A stretch of DNA of 64,000 nucleotides from Teratosphaeria epicoccoides (lineage: Eukaryota; Ascomycota; Dothideomycetes; Mycosphaerellales; Teratosphaeriaceae). The DNA lies in contig JADDMT010000097.1 in the NCBI GenBank assembly GCA_021401465.1, forward strand, positions 1-64,000, read 5' to 3'. Under the pieces are notes generated by a model. It did not search any database and was not told the origin of the DNA. It was given only the letters and a program-made list of their open reading frames with translations. Position 1 is the first letter of the stretch. Each line of letters begins with the position of its first letter. This document shows, piece by piece, positions 30,606 through 43,474 of the stretch. Both the position numbers and the translations under genes were made by a program.

Positions 30606-33443
30606 CTCGCCGTTGTTCCTTCACTGGCCTCCTTGCGGCACGTCAAGTGCCCAAGGGCATCCAGAAAGGCAGCTACGCACACGTGCGCAGCATACCCATC
30701 GTGACTTCAGATCAAGATGGATGTGCTGAAGGTGTGTGTGGGCAGCGTCTGGCGAAGCCAGTCGCGGTGTGTGTTGAGTGTTGACAAGGCCGAGAGAAAG
30801 TGTGGAGTGGGTCGATGGGGAGGTGCTGCAGCTTTCAGACAGCGAGCTATTCAGACAGCATTCATGACAACGTGTGTGTGAGAGGGAGAGGGGCCGGTCC
30901 TCAATTGTACGAGAAGACAAGTCGTCGAAGGGTGCGTGCGGTATACCACAACTCGTCTCTCTCTGTGTGGGGTCTTTGCGCACGGGCTCCATCCACACTA
31001 GCGCTCTGCCTGCATGTGCCAACAGGATTAAAATACTGTGCCCGTCGACCTTTCCGATCCTCCCTACATGGAGGGGTTACTGCACATGTATCTCTCGCAT
31101 CTCACCCAATGATAGAGCTCGAGACAGCGGCACTTTGTAACAGATCAGACAATACTGCAACCCGGCGTTGTTTTCCATTGCTAGCGACACATGATGCAAC
31201 GCCAGAAAAAAAAGCAAGCCCATCAGTAACGTGTTTCCCAAAGGCTACCTCCTGGCGAGCTAGGTCGCTGTCTGTTTCAGGTATACATGCTCTCAGACCC
31301 AAGCCCATGTCACCTGGGCAGCTCTCACTCAATCGCGCCGCTCCCATGCTCCTGTAGAGGCTAGGCATCGGACCAAGCATCTTGGCCGGTTGCGCCGCAG
31401 CTCGAGCTGCATTCTCGTTTGAATCCAGAATTTTCAAATAACATAGACGTCACGGCGATTGGCTGACGCGATCGCTGAGTAAGACCCGGCAAGATCCTTC
31501 TCACAAGGAAAGCAAGCTTACGGAGAAGAGAAGCGCGTCGGAATATTGCGAATGCACTAACAAGAAAACCGCACGTGAGGAGACCACTGCGGTGATGCCG
31601 ATGTTGCTCATGAGTGCTGTCGGCGCCAGTCAGTGGGAAATCCACGCATCTTGACCCGAAAAATAGATTGAACCGAGCGCACATAGATTGAGTAGAGAGT
31701 TGTGCTAGGCGCGACAAACGTACAATCCTCTCGGGAAAGGGCAGATCAGCACAATGGGTGCTTGCGAGAGCCATTTTAGAGGAGTGAGGTAGCGTGTTTA
31801 TCGATGCTCAGACAAAGGCAAGATCCTTGCTCGTTGTTATGCTGCTCCAACGCGGTGCACAAGAAATCTCGGTCAGGCATGGGCGATCTGACTCATCAGC
31901 GGACTCCCGGGTCGGGATTGACCTTGCTGTCGTCAGGCTTTACCTCCGACACAGCAATCCCACTCGTCCACCTGATTCATGAATCATATCACGAACTTGG
32001 GAAGAATGATACGCTCGTCCGAAAAATCCCACGACCTTGCCTCCTGCCGCACTACGGACGTGCCAGGTAGGTTTACATCGACACTGCCGATTGCGCAGGG
32101 TGGAAGTTTGTGTATTCTGTTGCTCCGAGTCTCGGCAAAATTACCATTCGACAGGGTGGCGAAGGTCTAGCGAGATGTCGCTGGTAATCGAAACGAGCCG
32201 AGACTGGAAGACGATTGCCACTCGTGTTGGGCTGCTGTCGTGTCTGGATGGAGTGCTTGGGCACGATTGCTCTGTAAGTCTTCTTTTGAGATCGAAGGGT
32301 TCCGTGTCGTCTTGTCCTGGGTCATGCTGCGCGTATCGGCAGGCACTGCACTGTTCGGCATGTCTGCTGCGTTTTGTTGAGGATAATGATGACCGGCCGG
32401 CGTAGAGTGCAAGGTGTTGTGCAGTATGCAAACAAGTCGATCTCTCGATTGGCAGCGCGAGACGTCTGTGTATCACGACCATAGCACTCCTCGTTTGCGT
32501 CTGACAGCCTTAACTGCCTTATAGCGGGGGCCAGAGAGCTTCCCTTGTTACCTCACCATCCTAGCATCATGAGTCTTACCAGGCACTGATGACAGCGCTC
32601 CTTATGTTGGACCTGGTCTTGGTATTCAAGAGTCGTGCGTCATTACTCGCATGGCCACAAAGAGGAGCGATAATGTGCAGAAATACTTGCTTCTCGAGGA
32701 CAGGCCATGGGCTGACGGCTGCCTCTGAAAGGCGTATTGCCAAGCGAAGAGCATCACGCACGGTATCACAGCTGTACGAGGTAGCTAGAGCAATAATAAC
32801 AGTATTGCTGTCAGTCAGGGCCCACGTGCATGTCTGCCTGACCAACGACGACAGTACCTCCTGGGAGGTGGTGGCATCCGCGATTGGCGGTCAGCCGCGC
32901 ATCTGCCCGAGCTACAAGCAAGCGTCCAATCATCTGCACCGACATCTTCGCGCGAATCACCTGTATACACGTCAGAAGATCTTTCAGCGGAAGGGCGGGC
33001 CTTGGGCCAGCACCTGCAGTGGCTCACTCCTATTACTGACTGCGAACCGTGACTTCGCAACACTGCCCACAGCACGCGCTGGCAGGAGAAATGTGGTGCG
33101 ACAGCGCATGAGCCCTTACTCGACAACCACTCTGTACAACGCTCAAAGCGCGCGAGCAGAATTGCTGTAGTCGTTCTGTTGTAGCGGTTGGCCAGCATAC
33201 CTACTTTGGGGACGACACTAGTCAGCACAGCACAGCATCCCGGCAGCGTTCGAAGTGTCGACCAAAGCCAGCTTCCAAGATCTGCCTGATTCACAGAAGC
33301 CGACACCGCGGATATTCCACAATTGCTTTGACTTCACTTCACATGCAGCCCAAGTCCCATACCTCCAACACCACCTTCCGTCCATGCACGCCGCTGCACC
33401 TTGACCGTTGCATTGTTGATCCCGGCCGGCCGCCGCCATCAAC
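30606..33443. promoter_or_regulatory. 2.8 kb gene-free divergent region between RIM15-type kinase and DnaJ gene
   Basis: No frame on either strand looks like a conserved protein, though several open frames of 100-190 codons exist by chance. Both flanking genes are transcribed away from here, so this holds two promoters and probably a long leader for the kinase. GT/GA-rich runs occur near 30730-30900. No tRNA was recognised. A non-coding RNA could be present but cannot be shown from sequence alone. Confidence 0.5.
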
Positions 33444-36400
33444 ATGGTCAAAGCAAGTGTGAACCACAGTGAGCGGGCCCCTCACTCCGAGCCATGGACT
33501 AGATGCCCTCGCGACAAGTGCTAACGATCCACGCGTGCCCCAGATTACTATGCCGACCTTGAAATACCAATCACGGCCACCGTCGACGAAATCAAGAAGC
33601 AGTATCGGAAGCTCGCCCTCCAATACCATCCCGATCGCAATGCTGGGAAAGAGGAGGAGTTCATACCCAAGTTCCAGGCCATCCAGACTGCTCACGAAAT
33701 CTTGAGTGATCCGACGACGAAGGCCAAGTACGATGCCGACCGGCGCAAGGCGGGATTGTATCCAAGCTCTGGCTTTGGTGGCGCTGCTCCGCGACAACCA
33801 ACAGGCAATCCCTATGCCGCGACCTCTGCCTACCCACCTCCACCGCGTCGCACGCAGCCAGGCACATGGCAGCGACCTCAGCCGTCTGCCGCGGCAGGCA
33901 GTACGCCGAGCGGCGCTGAGCGCTTCAGCAATTTCCCGCGCACCGCTCCTACAGCTCGCAAGGACCCTACGCAAGATAGGACCAACATGTTCAAAGCATG
34001 GCAGAATATGAACAATGCGGCAGACAGGCAGCACCGCTTCACGCCAGCAGCGCCGCCGCCCGGCGCGTCCACCTCGTCCAACCGGCCCAGGCCACCGCCG
34101 AGGTCAGATACCAAGATGCCGAGCGAGGAGGAGATACGAGCAGGAATGAATTACCGCAAAGCACCTCCACCCCCTCCTCGGCCAGACCCGGAGACAGCGG
34201 AAGCAAACAGGTCAGCTTGGGCAAGCTTTCAGCAGCAACAAAGCAGTACAACCAGGCCCACAATGTCGCGTAACAATACTATGAGGACACCAAAGAAGCA
34301 TGGCTTCGACCCAAATGCGCCCGGGTCAGATGAGCGACCGGCAGCTCCGGGTGGATACGCGCAAAGACATCGCTCAGAGGACTATGGTCAGCCGCGCGCG
34401 AAGCAGCAATACCCTCCTCCACCTCCAGGTCCGCCTCCGCACTCGCCACTGACCCCTGGTGCATCACCTATAGCACAACAGCGGCCCTACGGCGACCCGC
34501 TCGGATCGTCCAAGAGCCGCGCTTACGACGGGTTCCAGCCGCAGGTACCATACGCGGAAGGAAATCGTGTGCGCACACCATATACGAACATCAGCGGTGA
34601 GAAGACCCAATTCACACGTGACTCCAACGACGGACTGAGACGCTCTGCAAGCACACGGGATACGACAAAATTAGATGCGCGCAGCCAAAGGAAATCCAGA
34701 GCACGAAGCACAAGCCCGTCGGGTCGTGCTTCGCAGCCCCAAGATCAGAAGCAACAGGAAGGCACTGCGAAGGCTTTTGGTGGCGTGGACTACAGCGACA
34801 GCGATGTGTCTCCCAACTCTTCAAGGCCTCCTTCGACGAGTACGGACGGAAGCGGAAGCGCTGGCACTCGGCCAGGCACAGCACCTAAGACTTCGCCCTT
34901 TGCGGCTCCACGCCCGATGAAAGTGCCGACGCCGCGCAGCAAGCGCTACACTGATCCAGCCGGTCTTGGTGCCCAATCTGACACCGAAGGTTACCCAGGC
35001 ACGCAGCCAAAGAATGCCAATAACATGTACGTCAACATCAACCCCTTACATCACATTACGTTCAATGCTACCCTTTCCGCCCCTGGTGAGTGCGCTGCAA
35101 GTGCTTCTGGCGCGTCATCGACTTCAGTGCCTGAAAGTCGCAAGCGTGGGCGAGTGAATGTGCCTGAATGGGCAATCCCTCCCTCTGTGCGCTATGGACA
35201 AACGAACAAGCAGGCTCAGAATTGCAAGCCTGGTGACAGCAAGGAGCGAGAGCCGGCAGCATCCGAAGATGACTGCAGAACCCAGCGGCATCACAAGCTT
35301 GCTGCTGCATACGCTGACGCTTCTCCCGAGCTGCAAGAAGCGTGCGACTTCTTCTATGACGTGCTCATGAGACACTATGGAAATGTGCCGCCAGGCTACG
35401 ACATCGAGGTCTTTCTCAAGCTCGCTTCAACAGCAAGCGTGGGCAGGTCGTCCGGCAATCAGCTCATCGACGATGCCATGTCACGCGTGCTCTCCATCTA
35501 CCCGTCTGTTGCAACTGCGGTTTTCCAGATTTTGCTCGAGCACTCTGCTAACAAGAGAAATCGCTCTGATAGATTCACTTACCGATTTGATAACGAGGTC
35601 TTCACACCAAACGGCAAAAGCCGTAGCGAGGAGAATATCAACACCAATTTCTCACCGGCCGGTTGGCATGGCTCCTTTGTTGGCCAGCCGGACTACTTCG
35701 CGCCGCCACAGCCAACGGGAAAGAAGGTGTCATCGTCATCTGGGAAGCAGAGGGGTGGAGGGCGAGGTACGACGTCGCCAATGGCCAGCACGAATGGTAA
35801 CACAACCTTCGGCCCAGCCTTAGCAGAGAACGGAAATGGATCGAACATCTCGTCTGGAGGCAAGTTTGACCCGCAAGCTTGGGACGCCGCATTCACAGAT
35901 CCATCTTGGGTTTCTGCCAACCTGCCTTCGAAGCCTGGAAGTCCTAACAAGGTCGACAAGGCCAGAAGCCGCAGGTCAAGCAGAGCAGCGACGTCATCGA
36001 CGACCGTTGGGAGCAAAGAACAACCCCATGTCATCATTGAAGATGCAGATCAGTCCGATCCGGCGAGCGTGAGGCAATTTCAGGGAACGTCGCCCGCAGA
36101 TTATGCAGACGAGATGGACATCGACTCGGCCCCGCCCGCATCTGATGCACATGCCAGTGCTCAGGATGTGCCCACACAAGCCGCCGCCCCGAAACAGCCT
36201 AGACTTGTCTCGGTCCCACCGTCGACCTGGCGCCAATCGCAGGGGACCTCGGATCACAAGCCTGACGATCCAGCTCTGAAAGCCAACTTGGAGGATCTTG
36301 CTCGCGTTGAGCCATTCGCTGCACACGCGGGAGGAGAGGGTCTTAAAAGTTTCGCTGGGCTGAGCTCGACATTGCCGTTTCAATCTCAAGCTTCTGCACC

Positions 36401-36803
36401 TGATCAGCCGCAGCCACGATCGCTGCAGCTGCCGCAGAGACCAAAAGCGCCAGAGCCGCCTCAAAGGCTGACCAAGGAGACGTGGCATAACTACGTTGCG
36501 GCATTTGGCAAGTATCTAAGTGCCTACCACGCGTTTAGTACGACCATGGTCAAGCACTTCGAGGCTCGCGAGAACCAGACGAAGGAATATCTCAATGGTG
36601 GAACTACCTGGCTGGAGGCCTCAGGTACGACAACGAATTCAAAAGGCTTCGCCAGCTATCTTCAAGGCGTCATTGAGGATGAGCAGGTGCGCGAGGCTTG
36701 GAACATCGGGCATGAAAAGCATCAGGTCGCGGTCAAAACATTTGATGGCATTCGCGAGAGGGTGAGAAAACTGTCTGCTAGCGCCGCACTGGTCGATCAT
36801 TAG
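33444..36803 (+). CDS. DnaJ-domain protein with long disordered region
   Basis: A very short first exon (33444-33468, eight codons plus one base) is joined across a 75-bp GT-AG intron to 33544-36803, giving 1094 residues. The J domain occupies about residues 8-75: NYYADLEIP, KKQYRKLALQYHPDRN with HPD at 37-39, then ILSDPTTKAKYDADR. A long Pro/Ser/Gln-rich disordered part follows (about 80-950). A helical C-terminal domain contains WHNYVAAFGKYLSAYHAF and VREAWNIGHEKHQVAV. There is no Cys-rich or canonical substrate-binding domain, so it is a type III (class C) J protein recruiting Hsp70 for an unknown task. Confidence 0.88.
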
Positions 36804-37404
36804 CAAAGCCTGGTCGAGCTACGATCAAAGGATATTTTGCCATACGGCTTGGCGTCAGAGGTCTCATTGGCATATAACAGAGTAGTGCCTAAGGTATAGT
36901 TGGTCTTCACGGCTGTGGGCTTTTGCACGAGGAGGCTGCACTTGAATCACGGTCCTGTCAATGGTCAGACGGAACGGATTGGGGGCATGAAAAGGTTAAC
37001 TACAAGGCACTTGCTGAGCGTTGAAGCGATCATCCGAGGATACCCGGGCTGGTGCTATCCTCTCGTACTCATAATGTACTCTACCGTGGGTGCTACAGTC
37101 TTACATCACGGACAGGCTCCAAGAATAGACTACGGCTGTTACGGCCATTGCGGGCTTGACATGTGATCTTGCGCTCTGCCGTCTCTGTGCTCCTCATCAA
37201 AATCATTGAACATCCTCGCCTCTCCTCGTCTCGAAGAATTCTTCCGCGGTTTATGTAAGTGCAGCCCACCAATCAGAGTGCCTTGTTGTTGCTGACCCAC
37301 TATTGCCGCAACCGCATCGAGCGGATGAAGGAAACCCCGGCTAGCATCACTCAAGTTCTCATCCCATGTCTTCACATGCATGTAAGACTCTTGCATCCTG
37401 ACAC
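36804..37404. other. intergenic, no gene seen
   Basis: About 600 bp between two plus-strand genes, holding the DnaJ gene terminator and the FAH-family promoter. No repeat or conserved frame was recognised. Confidence 0.45.
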
Positions 37405-38457
37405 ATGCCATTGTTGCCATTCAGCAAGGTGGCATCGAGCAGATTGGCCCTGACTGGAATCTCATCGTCCCGAGCAAACCTTGTCAGCCGACACTTCAAC
37501 TCCTACCATAGAACAATGGCTCCCGTCACCGCGTGGGATCGTTTGATACGTTACGTGTCAGCCAAGGACGGCAAAGTCAGATATGGCGAGCCGATTTTGT
37601 CGGACGCGAAAGCGGACATCGATGGACTGGCTCAAAAGGGAGGCTTGAAAGTCAAGATTCTGGATGGGCCTACTCCAATTCAAGCTAGGGCTACTGGAGA
37701 GGAGGACGAGGTCAAGCAGCTTCTCGGGCCGTTGACGCCGAAGGATGTCCCAGTCGTGAGATGTATTGGCCTCAATTACAAGACTCACAGTGAGTTGTTT
37801 GAAAACGGCAGTTTTGTTGTCGGGTGTTACTGACGGTGGCAAACAGTCCTCGAAACCGGCTTCGACCTGCCCAAACACCCAACATTATTCTTCAAGACAG
37901 GCCATGCAGTCGCAGATACCCGCCAGCCTACACCGATCCCTAAGCTCGGCCAGCCCATGTGTGACTACGAGGGCGAGTTCACGATCGTCATTGGTAAAGA
38001 CGCCAAGAACGTCAGTGAGGACCAGGCTCTGGACTACGTGGCCGGCTACGTCACTGGCAACGACGTGTCATGTCGAGACTGGCAAATGGAGAAGGAAAAG
38101 GCGGGCATGATGCCCCAATGGTCCTTCTCGAAGACTTTTGACAAGTACGCACCTCTGGGCCCGGCAATCGTTTCGACAAAGTTGCTTGGCGATGGCACCG
38201 GGTTGTACCTGAAGACATACGTGAATGGTGAGCTACGACAGGACAGCAACACTTCAGACCTATGTTTCGGCGTGAAGAAGTTGGTGTCGTTCTTGAGCAC
38301 AGGCCAGACTCTGGAGGCTGGAACTTTGATCATGACGGGCACTCCTGGTGGTGTTGGTATTGGCATGAAGCCGCAGAAATTTTTGAAAGATGGGGACGAG
38401 GTTGCGGTCGATATCGAGGGCATTGGTAAGGTGGTGACCACCATGAAATTTGAGTAG
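37405..38457 (+). CDS. fumarylacetoacetate hydrolase (FAH) family protein
   Basis: Exons 37405-37789 and 37847-38457, across a 57-bp GT-AG intron, give 331 residues. A second ATG at 37516 gives a form shorter by 37 residues. The extra N-terminus is rich in Ser and Arg and could be a mitochondrial presequence, so both starts may be used. The splice restores CIGLNYKTHI-LETGFDLPKHPTLF. Metal-site acidic residues lie in CDYEGEF, with NDVSCRDWQ, the GPAIVST segment and TGTPGGVGIG also present. The arrangement is that of FAHD1/acylpyruvase-type members, which cleave acylpyruvates or decarboxylate oxaloacetate, and not tyrosine-pathway FAH. The substrate is not determined. Confidence 0.88.
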
Positions 38458-38654
38458 TGTGTAAGGGCATATGTCTGCGCTAAACATACAGGTAGAGCTC
38501 AAACGCACTATTGCACCGACGAGAAAGCTCCAACCTCCTCCATCGCATTGCGATAACCTAGCATGCAGACTGACGTGTCTCTCCAATCCGATATCTAGTC
38601 CAACGAAATTGATCAATAATACTCCAACAACAATATCAACCCTAGCTTCATTGT

Positions 38655-40923
38655 CTAAGACAAATACTGCTCGAATCTGCCCTCCTTGGGTGGCGTACTC
38701 TCGAGCGAACCATCCTCTTGTCTCGAGAACCATGTTAGCCTGTCTTCCTCAAGCTCCGGGTGGCGACTAATTTGTTCATCCAGATCGTTCTCCTCGTAGC
38801 TCGCGCGAGAAGCAGCTTGAGCCTGCGGCCTACGAGGACGCGGCGTGGTACCTGCTGGGTGGAGTGGCCTGTCGGTATGGCGTCCTGGGACCGAGGGAGG
38901 TGAGCCCAAGACCGTCGGCGGGCTTACTGCCGTCATCGTGTCAGAAAGCTCACGTCTGGACCGAATGGCCAAAGGGATGTCCGCAGGCGTGCGAGATTGA
39001 GTGCCCAGTGGCTTGGAGTCATCGTACACCGGTATTCTCGGAGTCATGCTCTCAGCTGGTAAAGGCTTCCGCTTGACCGCACTGCTTGACGCCCCCGCAG
39101 CCTTGGAAGGTGACTTCTGAGCCAGCGGGCTGCAAGTGCTCGATTCCGTCGACGCATCGAGAGGAGTTCTCGGAAGCGGCGACGTGCTCTGGCGGGGCGG
39201 CGATGCTGGTGGCACGAATGCAACCTCGTCTGCGCTGTCACTGTGAGGGATAGCGACGACAGCTGCTCGGACAATAGGGCGTGACGGCTCGACCACAACA
39301 GTGGCCTGAGAGATGGCCGGAACTGGCACTGCGTCTTGACGGAATATGTCTCCATTGAGCAGCGAGATTCTGTGTCGCGACACTGGAGGTCTCTCCCACG
39401 ATCTACCAACCGATCTCTGTCGACTTGCCGCCACTCGGCTGATACGCTCCGTGAGGTCGTCCAGCGGAGAGCCCCGCATCCGCAAGAACTCTGCAGATGC
39501 ATCCAACCCTTCGGCCGACGCGCGACGACTTATTAGAGAGCTACTGATGCCGCTGGCTGCACTCACCATACTCTGGACACGCTTTGCACTGGGAGTAGGC
39601 GGGCGTGTTTGTACGCGGGAGCTGCGTTGACGATGTGAGACTTGTGGACGGATTGGAGGACGGAGAACTGGGTACCGCTCCAGATGCGATGATGGCCGCA
39701 GCGACAGGTTGCTGTGCTCGCTGCTCAGGCGACGTCGTGCGGGTATTGGTGGGAGAGGTCGTGAATGTCTAGAACGATGTGCAACAGATGAGCCAATGTC
39801 TCTGTCGGCGGAAACGTCTTGTTGACCGGCGGAGTAAGTGAGGTCTTGACGGCTGGTCGACTCTAGCAATCGACCAGTCGACTTGTGAGTGAGGCTTTGA
39901 CAGCTGGCGAATTGGTTGACAGAGCCGTCAAATGTAATCACTCAGCAGGACCTGTTGGTTTGCTTACCTGTGCTCGGCGCGGTATGAGGGCTCATGATCG
40001 ATGTTCTGCTCGGACGAAGAACGAATTCGCAGACTTGAAGAGCTGTGCGTGCTGTCAAGGCTGTTCCAACGGGGCTCCAGAGCCCGCATCACAATGCTAA
40101 TACTGCTTGACGATCGATCGTCTCTGGCCAATCGAGTCTGAGGCACAAAAGCAGGAGCGACGGGATTCAGCTCCATGGAAGGAGTGGCTTGCTGGTGTAG
40201 ATCGATCTCGTGGCTCCTCGTGTATCGGCGTCGGGCTCTCGCGCTTGACAGGGCTGGAGGAGTGGGAGGAAGTTGTGGAAGGGGCTTGTGCGACGACGGA
40301 TAAGCGTCAGATTCGATCTCGCCTAATATGGGCAGTCCAGGTCGAGCTGGAAACTTGCCATTTGATCTTGCAGGGCGATTGGACGAATGCAAGGCCGGTC
40401 GGCTGTCGATGACACCATCAAGTCTCGCATCAGTGTACTCACGGACAAGCTCTCCAGTGCGATCACGCTGACTTGGCGTCCCATGGCTGGCTGCGTTGAA
40501 ATGGCTCACACGGTCAGGCTGCTTCCCGGCTTTCTTCGGGCTCAGAACGCGTCCAACAAGTAGTTCAGTCGCTTGCACATCTTGCTTTCGGATCGACTCG
40601 AGGTCCTCGCCCAGGTCTGGTACATCAGAATGTCCGCCAGATTGACAGCTGACGTATGTAGCTGACATGCTCACAGAGCGCTCGTCCTCCGCAGCGCTAC
40701 AAACAGTCGCTTGTGAGGATGCTGATGCAGCTCTTTGACGGCCATCATTCTCTTCCCTTGTAGTGATGGCCGATGCTGTATGCCGACCTGGACCTGGACT
40801 TAGCCGGACGTCGGCGCGCTGTCGCACATACAATCGAGCAGATTGACGGGCATTGCATGTCGCCTCGAAGTCAATGATGTCGGTGTTTGTGAGACTGATG
40901 CGGGACGGTGGGCAGCGGAGCAT
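38655..40923 (-). CDS. hypothetical Ser/Pro/Arg-rich protein
   Basis: Exon 1 runs 40923-39968 and exon 2 runs 39903-38655, with a 64-bp GT-AG intron (GTAAGC donor) and correct phase, giving about 734 residues. The open frame extends slightly above the ATG at 40923. The protein is low in hydrophobic residues and mostly disordered. It has proline-rich ligand-like phrases such as KPLPQLPPTPP and SRPLPPIPARRR that could bind SH3 domains. A short region near the end of exon 2 (ENDLDEQISRHPELEEDRLTW as two overlapping phrases) looks more ordered. No family was recognised. Confidence 0.6.
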
Positions 40924-41465
40924 AGTCGAGGCAATGCATTCAGTCTGGACGGTCTGATGGATTGAACGGGCGGTCAACAAATCATTGCAGTTGGAGGGAA
41001 GAAATCAGAGACGGAATTGGCAGAGCATTCGACCATATGGGAAGTGCAAGGGTAGAGAGTGTGCCTACTCGGATGTTATCTCAAACGGGAAGGAGGCTGT
41101 TGCGTTCGAGCAGCCTCAGTCTCAAAGTGCGGTAGTAGCCATTGGCAGCCATGCCAACAGCCATGCGGCGGACTGATAGATGATTGTGCAGTAGCCACCG
41201 TTCCATCATCAGCTTCTCGGTCAAGCAATGCAGTACAGTACTAGTACGAGCGCACAACGAGACCAAAGCCTTTGACGCTACTTATTGGGCCTGACATGTA
41301 TCGACAGCAATCATAGCCCGTACGAATGACCAAGGGCAATCGCATGTCGCCGTCCGCAAAAGGACAGCTTCTTTCAGAGTCTCAATCCTCACTGGCGTAG
41401 ATGAGAGCAAGTTCAGTCGATCAACTTTTCCAGCCGTTTCGCTAACGTCGCCAACTCGTCGCCAT
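40924..41465. other. intergenic, no gene seen
   Basis: About 540 bp between two minus-strand genes, holding the promoter of the Ser/Pro-rich gene and the 3' end of the next. No repeat or conserved frame was recognised. Confidence 0.45.
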
Positions 41466-43203
41466 TCACCACTCCAGCTGTATCAAATCATCAGGCCCCT
41501 GAACCTCATTTAACGCCTTGTCACTGCCAGCTACCTCCTGCAAATGCTTGCACTTCTCGCGGTAATACACTGCTGCTCTCTCCTGCATAGCACTGTCAGT
41601 AGAATAGTCTACATCGATCACCTACAAGTGAACTTCAGGCTTACCAGCCTTTGATCGCCAACTCTGCCACCATTTTTGCTCATTGAACGTCCCTTCTCCA
41701 GCTGGAAGTACGACCGAGCGTCCTGATACAACTCCTGAGCTTTCAGCACAGCCCGCCGGCGCTTCTCGATCTCTGCAGCCGATACTGGAAGCTTGACAGC
41801 AGTGACCGAGGGGGTTGTGCGCTTCACCTCTCCGTTTTGAACAATGGCTGAATCGGCTGGAGGCATGTCAGCAGTAGGTACGATGACCGTATTCTTCTCC
41901 TCTTCTAGACTCTTCTCCTCTTCCACACCACCGTTGACTGAGGCAGTCGACGCTGCAGGCCTGACGACGGCCTTTGAAAGTGTCATCCGCTTCTCCTCTT
42001 CGAATTCGACAACAGCTGGCGCGAGTAGCGCATCGAATGCCTCCTGCTGGTACGGACTAGCTGCCATGGGCTGAAAGCCTGGTGGAATAGCAGGAGCCGC
42101 CGGACGCTTAGCGGCAGGATTCAAAGCCTTTAACTGCCGGCTAGACCAATGTATTACCGGCTCCCGCAGTCTGAGTGGATCGATGTCCTCCTTCTCCTCC
42201 TCGCCTGCGTCTTCACTCTCACTGTCCAATGGGTCCCTTGGCGGCTCTACATCCTCCTGCGCAATCTCGATCTCGATGTCTCTGTCCTTCACCTTCTTCT
42301 CCTGCACCTCCTGAGCCTTCCGAAGATGTGGCGGAACACCATTCCGAGCTGTTTGCGGCGTCTGCGCTGGCCTGGCGGGCGCTCTGGTTGGTGTCCTCCT
42401 CGCCAGCAGTGGTTTTGCATACGTGTCAGCCGACGGCTTCTTCTGATGCTGCTGCTGCTGCGGCTGCACGTGTCTGCGCGCCTTCCTTCCTTTCGTAGCC
42501 TCATTTGCGAAGCTTCTGGCTTCCTGCAGCGCCTCTGGCGTGATCTTCCATGCTGACGGGAGCGGCATGCGGTTTTCAGTTGTCCTGCGCGGGCTCCTCT
42601 CATGCTCCGATTCCAGATACTCCAACCAAGATGTCTGCATAGGTGCGTTTTTCTCATCTTTGCTCGGCGGAGTTCGTGTTGACGTGAGTTGGGGCCCCGG
42701 TGCATCCTGACGTGCCAGTTGCCTGCTGCGTTCTTCGCGCGCCGCTTGTAGTCGCTTCTGCTCCTCGACGGCCTGGGCTTCAGCGACCGCGGCTTGCACC
42801 TCGATCTCGCGCTCCGCGATGCGCCAGAGTAATCCCGCGTCTTCCGCTCTCTCCGGGTCGTAAGAGACATTTACCGTCGCATCCTCTGGTGACTCAAGCG
42901 CTGCACGCAGTATCGTGGCGGTGGTCAGGATGAGTTTGGCCTGGAAAGCGACCAAGCAGAGCCAAGCGACGATGGTGCATTGGACGAGGACGCAGCCGCC
43001 GAGAGCAACCAATAGGATGCCCAGCTTGATGGCATGTCCGAAGGGCACTGCTGCGGCGCGTAGCTATCAGGCGAAGTCAGTAAGATTTGATCGTGACGCT
43101 GTAGGTGGTGGTATCAACTCACGAATCTTGTGATGGCTATTGACAGCACGTCATCAATGTCTTTAATGATGACTTCGCGGTCAGTGGACGTGACATCCAT
43201 CAT
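41466..43203 (-). CDS. hypothetical membrane protein with acidic/Gln-rich tail
   Basis: Three exons on the minus strand, 43203-43123, 43063-41645 and 41582-41466, with introns of 59 and 62 bp in phase 0, give 538 residues. Exon 1 (MMDVTSTDREVIIKDIDDV) has two adjacent ATGs. A hydrophobic hairpin follows at about residues 38-75 (AIKLGILLVALGGCVLV, then IVAWLCLVAF), probably one or two membrane passes. Next come a charged coiled coil (about 95-145) and a disordered middle with a short Gln/His run. A C-terminal helix (EIEKRRRAVLKAQELYQDARSY) leads into exon 3 (ERAAVYYREKCKHLQ). The small exons were found by splice phase and helix continuity. No family was recognised. Confidence 0.68.
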
Positions 43204-43474
43204 CAGATGTAATGTCGATGTCGATGTATATGTTAATCACAAGTGAGCAAGCTCAAAAATCAACATCAAGAGAGCACAGACCTAAGAGGCAGGCACGACG
43301 ACTTGATGGCGAATGCCGTCAAATTGCCGACAGACCGACAACGGCGAATCACTCGTCCTCTCACAGACCGCCATAGACTCTTCTCTCGTTTCCTCATAAC
43401 GCATCAACACGTCGCGAGTCATTAGTACATACCTCCTAAATCCAACTTTGCTCGAACCATCCACGCATTCAATA

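Noticed and set aside
31361..31774. 137-codon minus-strand frame starting with ATG
   Set aside because: No recognisable domain and chance-like composition; it lies within the likely 5' region of the kinase gene.
32589..33170. 193-codon plus-strand frame in the RIM15-DnaJ interval
   Set aside because: Its composition is rich in Arg, Ser, Thr and Cys like a chance frame, with no motif and no supporting splice sites.
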